Shown: positions 6,072-9,220 of the stretch, piece by piece | Numbering within the stretch: the stretch's first letter is position 1 | Layout: each line of letters opens with the position of its first letter | Source: Novosphingopyxis sp042090735 | GTDB lineage: Bacteria > Pseudomonadota > Alphaproteobacteria > Sphingomonadales > Sphingomonadaceae | Assembly: GCA_042090735.1 (NCBI GenBank) | Contig: JBELIU010000102.1 | Span: forward strand, 1 to 9,220 | Length of the DNA: 9,220 nucleotides | Direction of reading: 5' to 3' | Notes under the pieces: generated by a model | Databases searched by the model: none | Told to the model about the DNA's origin: nothing | Seen by the model: only the letters and a program-made list of their open reading frames with translations | Position numbers and translations under genes: made by a program

Positions 6072-7670
6072 TTATTCATGTGATTCTGCTAACGATCCCA
6101 GCTCTTCCCGTAGCGGCCCCAGCCATTTCGCGTAGGGTTTCCAAACAGCGACACCATCCGTGTTAAGCGGTCGGCGGACCTGTTCGCTGCTAGGGGTGCG
6201 CACGACGCGGTCCAGATTGTGGAAATCAAGAACGGCGTCCTCCCATTCCAATCCCAGATAGGCTAGCGTTCGTTCGATCTGGTCGCGCGGTTCAGCGACC
6301 AGCGCCCGATAATCGACATGTGCGATCATGCCGGGCGCCACCTGATCCAGATGCTGCATCAGACGCAGATTGTCTTTGTAGCTACGGGCCACGTCTCTCA
6401 ACGCGAAGGACGAGGCGTGCGCGCTGGTGAAGGACTGGGTGTAATTTGAAAAACAGCAGTCCATCGCCGGTCGGCGGATATCAATGAAGCGCGCTTGCGG
6501 CAAAATACGCCGGATAAAGAGAACATTGCTCCAATTGTGCGGCAGCTTGTCGATGAAGAACGGTTCGCTGGTCTTGCGATGCAACGCCGCCCGTCTCAGA
6601 TAGTCGCGGCCCATTGCCTCTGCCTGGTCGTCAGAAAGGCCGGCGATTGCGCGGGGCACGCTAATAGTGCCGCGGCGCGTGGCGATTTCCATGAAGGTGC
6701 GCAGGATGGCAGGTATATAGGGGAGCTCGCCGAGTGGCTCTATCCGGGAATGGCTTCCCAGCATTTGTTCGAGCAAAGTGGAGCCTGATCGTGGAAGTGA
6801 TATAATGAAGATCGGACGGTCGTTCGAGATCGGCGCGGCTGGCAAGCGAGCTAGAAATTGAGCGCTGAAAAGTTGCTCGGTTCTCTCGATTTCCTCGCTC
6901 AATTCGTCCGCTTGATATTGCAGTTCCTCGGCGCGCAACCTGTTTCCTTCTTCATAATGCTCAAACGCTGAATCAAACTCGCCACGATCGTGCAGTGCTT
7001 TAGCCAATGCGAAATGAAGTGGAGCCTCATTTCGGACATCGACCGCGATGGCTAACGCGTGCCGAATTCGCTCGATGTCTTCATCGTTCAGCGTGGCGCG
7101 CTTGATGCTGGCCAATCCCCACCATGCATCGCCAAGGCCATCATCGGCTGCGATAACATGGCGATAAGCTGCAATTGCCCGTTCCACCTGCCCACTGGCG
7201 CGCAGACTGTGGCCGTAGCTAATCCAGATCGCCAAGCTGGTTGGATTGTCATGCGCGAGCTTTCCGAACATCTCCCGCGACTCTTCGTATCGCCCTATTT
7301 TCTCGAGCAGTCCGGCGAGGATGCCTTGCAGCGTGGGATCGTCTCGCTCCTTTGATAGTGCCTCGAACATCGGGATCGCCGCTTCCGGCTTGTCCTGTTG
7401 GTGGAGCACGGATGCCAGCTCGCGCCTGACTTCGAACTCACGCGCGCCGCCCGCTATGGCCTTCCGCAGAAAATGGCCCGCCTGACCCAGCGCGCCCAGC
7501 CTGTTGGCGACGTGGCCCAGCCTTGCATAGGCATGGGGATGCTCCGGATGATCGCGCAAGAAGCCAATCAGCGCCTTGGCCGCAGCATCGTAGGCGCTTC
7601 TTTCTATTAGCGCGTCGATACGCGAAAGCTCTGGATATGCGCTTATCGTTCCCGCTCTTCCGGACGTCAT
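6072..7670 (-). CDS. TPR-containing sulfotransferase
   Basis: This 532-residue fusion carries tetratricopeptide-like helical repeats in about residues 15-260 (repeats around 25-58, 115-143, 147-176 and 215-245) joined to a PAPS-dependent sulfotransferase domain in about 283-520. The domain has the 5'-phosphosulfate loop IFIISLPRSGSTLLEQML (287-304), FIDKLPHNW (372-380), and the 3'-phosphate segment FIDIRRPAMDCCFSNY (395-410). SSEQVRRPLN (494-503) is the usual late motif. It would transfer sulfate from PAPS to a hydroxyl on a glycan, lipid or tyrosine; TPRs probably hold the acceptor protein or a partner. There is no signal peptide, so it is likely cytoplasmic. The ATG at 7670 was preferred over GTG at 7673 because the G6 run (7677-7682) is then 6 nt away. 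It follows the smaller sulfotransferase gene by 12 nt, so the two are co-transcribed. The acceptor is unknown. No convincing terminator follows the TAA; only an AT-rich dyad is present. Confidence 0.93.
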   Translation of the reverse strand: MTSGRAGTISAYPELSRIDALIERSAYDAAAKALIGFLRDHPEHPHAYARLGHVANRLGALGQAGHFLRKAIAGGAREFEVRRELASVLHQQDKPEAAIPMFEALSKERDDPTLQGILAGLLEKIGRYEESREMFGKLAHDNPTSLAIWISYGHSLRASGQVERAIAAYRHVIAADDGLGDAWWGLASIKRATLNDEDIERIRHALAIAVDVRNEAPLHFALAKALHDRGEFDSAFEHYEEGNRLRAEELQYQADELSEEIERTEQLFSAQFLARLPAAPISNDRPIFIISLPRSGSTLLEQMLGSHSRIEPLGELPYIPAILRTFMEIATRRGTISVPRAIAGLSDDQAEAMGRDYLRRAALHRKTSEPFFIDKLPHNWSNVLFIRRILPQARFIDIRRPAMDCCFSNYTQSFTSAHASSFALRDVARSYKDNLRLMQHLDQVAPGMIAHVDYRALVAEPRDQIERTLAYLGLEWEDAVLDFHNLDRVVRTPSSEQVRRPLNTDGVAVWKPYAKWLGPLREELGSLAESHE

Positions 7671-7682
7671 CACTTGCCCCCC

Positions 7683-8468
7683 TCATTCATAGCCCAGTAT
7701 GGCCCGCAAGCCGGGAGCCTGATAGTCCACGAGCGCACGATGACGATCACCGAGCCGTTGCGGCAAATCCTCGATCTGTCCGGTTAGGCGCTCCCGCGCG
7801 GTACCACTTTGGTTGCGATCTGAACCGATTTGCACCCGTTTGCGCCAATCGTTGGGCGGAGAAATACCGCAGGCCTCGAACAACGAAAAAAAGAACAACT
7901 CAGCCTCATTCTGCTCGAGATTGGCAAGATGGTGCACCAGTTGTTCGTAGGTTATGGCAAAGCATTTCGTACCCAGCCACGCCGCTGCGTTGAGTTCATA
8001 GATATCATTGAGAGAGGGCAGAGTGCGCGGAAGACCGAAAATCATGATGGTGAGGAGTTCATCGGTGGTCACAGCGCCGCCGCGCAAGTGATCGAGATCG
8101 CCCTGAAACTGGTCGGACAGAATAAACCGCGCGCGAGCGATCACCCAGTCATACGGATCCCGATAAAGCAGGATACGGCGCGTAGACGCAGTTGCAATGG
8201 CAGGGCCGTCCGCGAAAAACAAATGCCCCCAACTGAGCATGGGGTTGGCCTCATCGAACGCTGCCAGATGTTGCCTCAAGTTCGGCCACTGTATGAAGTC
8301 GGCGGCATATTGCTGCTCTACCGGCACGAACATCCGCAGGATATTGCGCAAGAGGTGGCTGCCGCTCTTGGGCACTGAATTGAGAAACACCGGTTGTTGA
8401 AGCGGAGCCTGCGCGAAGGCTGCGTTTGCTTCGTTCAGATTGTCCCGCTGAACGTATATTTCCGGCAT
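7683..8468 (-). CDS. sulfotransferase-like protein (single domain)
   Basis: This 261-residue protein has the hallmarks of a PAPS-dependent sulfotransferase. FLNSVPKSGSHLLRNIL (28-44) is the 5'-phosphosulfate loop. RRILLYRDPYDWVIARARF (97-115) is the 3'-phosphate-binding segment. GSDRNQSGTARERL (215-228) matches the C-terminal nucleotide-binding loop region of sulfotransferase family 1. GHLF (81-84) resembles the His-containing segment after strand 2 and may supply the base; this is tentative. There is no signal peptide or membrane segment, so it is probably cytoplasmic. The ATG start is set by AAGGAG 5 nt upstream. The TGA stop overlaps the Shine-Dalgarno region of the TPR-sulfotransferase gene. 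It is only distantly similar to that neighbour outside the PAPS motifs, so the pair does not look like a recent duplication. Acceptor unknown. It lies downstream of a TonB receptor, a recurrent arrangement in sphingomonads as I recall, not verified here. Confidence 0.85.
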   Translation of the reverse strand: MPEIYVQRDNLNEANAAFAQAPLQQPVFLNSVPKSGSHLLRNILRMFVPVEQQYAADFIQWPNLRQHLAAFDEANPMLSWGHLFFADGPAIATASTRRILLYRDPYDWVIARARFILSDQFQGDLDHLRGGAVTTDELLTIMIFGLPRTLPSLNDIYELNAAAWLGTKCFAITYEQLVHHLANLEQNEAELFFFSLFEACGISPPNDWRKRVQIGSDRNQSGTARERLTGQIEDLPQRLGDRHRALVDYQAPGLRAILGYE

Positions 8469-8473
8469 TTTCG

Positions 8474-8479
8474 CTCCTT
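8474..8479 (-). promoter_or_regulatory. strong ribosome binding site of sulfotransferase gene
   Basis: AAGGAG on the minus strand, 5 nt before the ATG at 8468, fixes that start. Confidence 0.8.
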
Positions 8480-8497
8480 TGTAGACGCCTTAACATA

Positions 8498-8527
8498 AGG
8501 AGGCGGTGCGTCGCCACACCGCCTCCT
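8498..8527 (-). terminator. hairpin between TonB receptor and sulfotransferase genes
   Basis: AGGAGGCGGTG (8498-8508) and CACCGCCTCCT (8517-8527) are perfect 11-bp arms around an eight-base loop. On the minus strand the stem is followed by TATGTTAAGG, which is T-poor, so the termination would be leaky or the stem may instead protect the receptor mRNA from 3' decay. It sits 53 nt after the receptor stop and 18 nt before the AAGGAG of the sulfotransferase gene. That position suits partial termination inside an operon. On the plus strand there is no coding gene that would need it. Confidence 0.6.
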
Positions 8528-8580
8528 GCTAAATCGTCTATCAACCGCCGCACGCGCCAGCGGCCGAGATCAGATCGGCA

Positions 8581-9220
8581 TCAGAAATTGGCTGATACAT
8601 TCACGAACGCACGCCGTCCCACAAACGGATATTGCGATGTGCTGACCACCGGGCCAAGCAGACCGATCTGCCCACCGTTCAACACCGAAACCCGCGGCGG
8701 GCGCGTGTCGAACAGATTGCTGACGCCGGCAGTTATGGAAAAGTCGCCGTCGGCAATATCCTGCGTGATCGAGATATTATGATAGAATGTGGCCGGGACC
8801 GTCAGATCGGGGCAATAGGTGCCGTAAATTGGGACCGGATTGCCATCGTTCGGGTTGACCGACGTGATGCAGGGGCCTCCGTAACGATCGTTGAAGTCGC
8901 CTTGATCGGAAGTCCCGCCGATTACGTTGATGCCATAAAACAGGCTCGTACCCGACGACGGAAGGTCCCAGTTGAGCCGGAAATCGCCAACCCAACGCGG
9001 AGATCCTGCCTCGCCATTTGTGGAATTGACCGGTGACGTCGGCAGTAGACGGATGTCGTCTTGAAACTGCCATGTCATTTCCGCGCTCAGCGAGAATGTG
9101 CCGAGATTTCCGGCATCGTGACGCGCCCGTCCCGAGAGGTCCAGGCCCCTGTTCCGCTGCTGCGAGATGTTGATGTACGGATCTCGAACTCCGGTAATCT
9201 GGAATGCGGTCGATGTATTC
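8581..9220 (-). CDS. TonB-dependent receptor, C-terminal part
   Basis: The frame stays open to the window edge, so this is the last 212 residues of a larger outer-membrane receptor (such proteins usually have 700-1000 residues). The ATG at 9078 is internal. INISQQRNRGLDLSGRA near the edge is the barrel segment before the conserved RGxD/E strand. SLSAEMTWQF, then RWVGDFRLNWD and SLFYGINVIGG, alternate as beta-strands. NLFDTRPPRVSVLNGG followed by QYPFVGRRAFVNVSANF ends in the terminal Phe required for barrel assembly. Two Cys 23 residues apart (GGPC and GTYC) lie in a probable extracellular loop and may form a disulfide. The plug and TonB box are outside the window. A sulfotransferase pair follows on the same strand after a hairpin. 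The substrate is unknown; this receptor is only distantly similar to the complete one in the window. Confidence 0.9.
   Translation of the reverse strand, partial: NTSTAFQITGVRDPYINISQQRNRGLDLSGRARHDAGNLGTFSLSAEMTWQFQDDIRLLPTSPVNSTNGEAGSPRWVGDFRLNWDLPSSGTSLFYGINVIGGTSDQGDFNDRYGGPCITSVNPNDGNPVPIYGTYCPDLTVPATFYHNISITQDIADGDFSITAGVSNLFDTRPPRVSVLNGGQIGLLGPVVSTSQYPFVGRRAFVNVSANF

Noticed and set aside
6045..6076. AT-rich dyad (AATAA...TTATT) as terminator of the TPR-sulfotransferase gene
   Set aside because: The arms are short and purely A/T, with no GC stem or T-run in the right place.

Overview
The window looks like a chromosomal segment of a sphingomonad-type alphaproteobacterium (Sphingomonadaceae or close relatives). 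The evidence is GC-rich coding sequence with long antisense shadow frames, two TonB-dependent receptors of the style common in that group, a periplasmic GH37 trehalase, and sulfotransferases placed directly downstream of a TonB receptor. The assignment is an inference from gene content; no rRNA or other taxonomic marker is present.

Layout. (1) Positions 1-2939, plus strand: the 3' part of an HSL-type alpha/beta-hydrolase (esterase), a full exported trehalase, and a MarR-family regulator that starts at TTG. Gaps are 47 and 63 nt, so this reads as one operon whose promoter lies left of the window. (2) Positions 2961-5351, minus strand: a complete TonB-dependent receptor, convergent with marR. 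A 10-bp hairpin that overlaps the last marR codons and is followed by a T-run on the minus strand serves as its terminator. (3) Positions 5352-6071: about 720 bases with no supported gene. They hold a likely receptor 5' region, two or three dyad-symmetric candidate operators and a (TGAT)4 microrepeat. (4) Positions 6072-9220, minus strand: the C-terminal part of a second TonB-dependent receptor, followed by a short sulfotransferase-like protein and a TPR-sulfotransferase fusion. The two sulfotransferase genes are 12 nt apart and clearly co-transcribed. A strong hairpin without a good T-run separates the receptor from the first of them.

How the genes may work together. In the left half, an outer-membrane receptor, a periplasmic trehalase, an esterase and a MarR regulator could form a small scavenging locus for trehalose or an acylated glycoside (inference; the receptor substrate is unknown). 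In the right half, the receptor and two PAPS-dependent sulfotransferases suggest a link between TonB uptake and sulfation of a ligand, surface glycan or protein. That pairing is the most interesting functional puzzle here, but no substrate can be read from the sequence.
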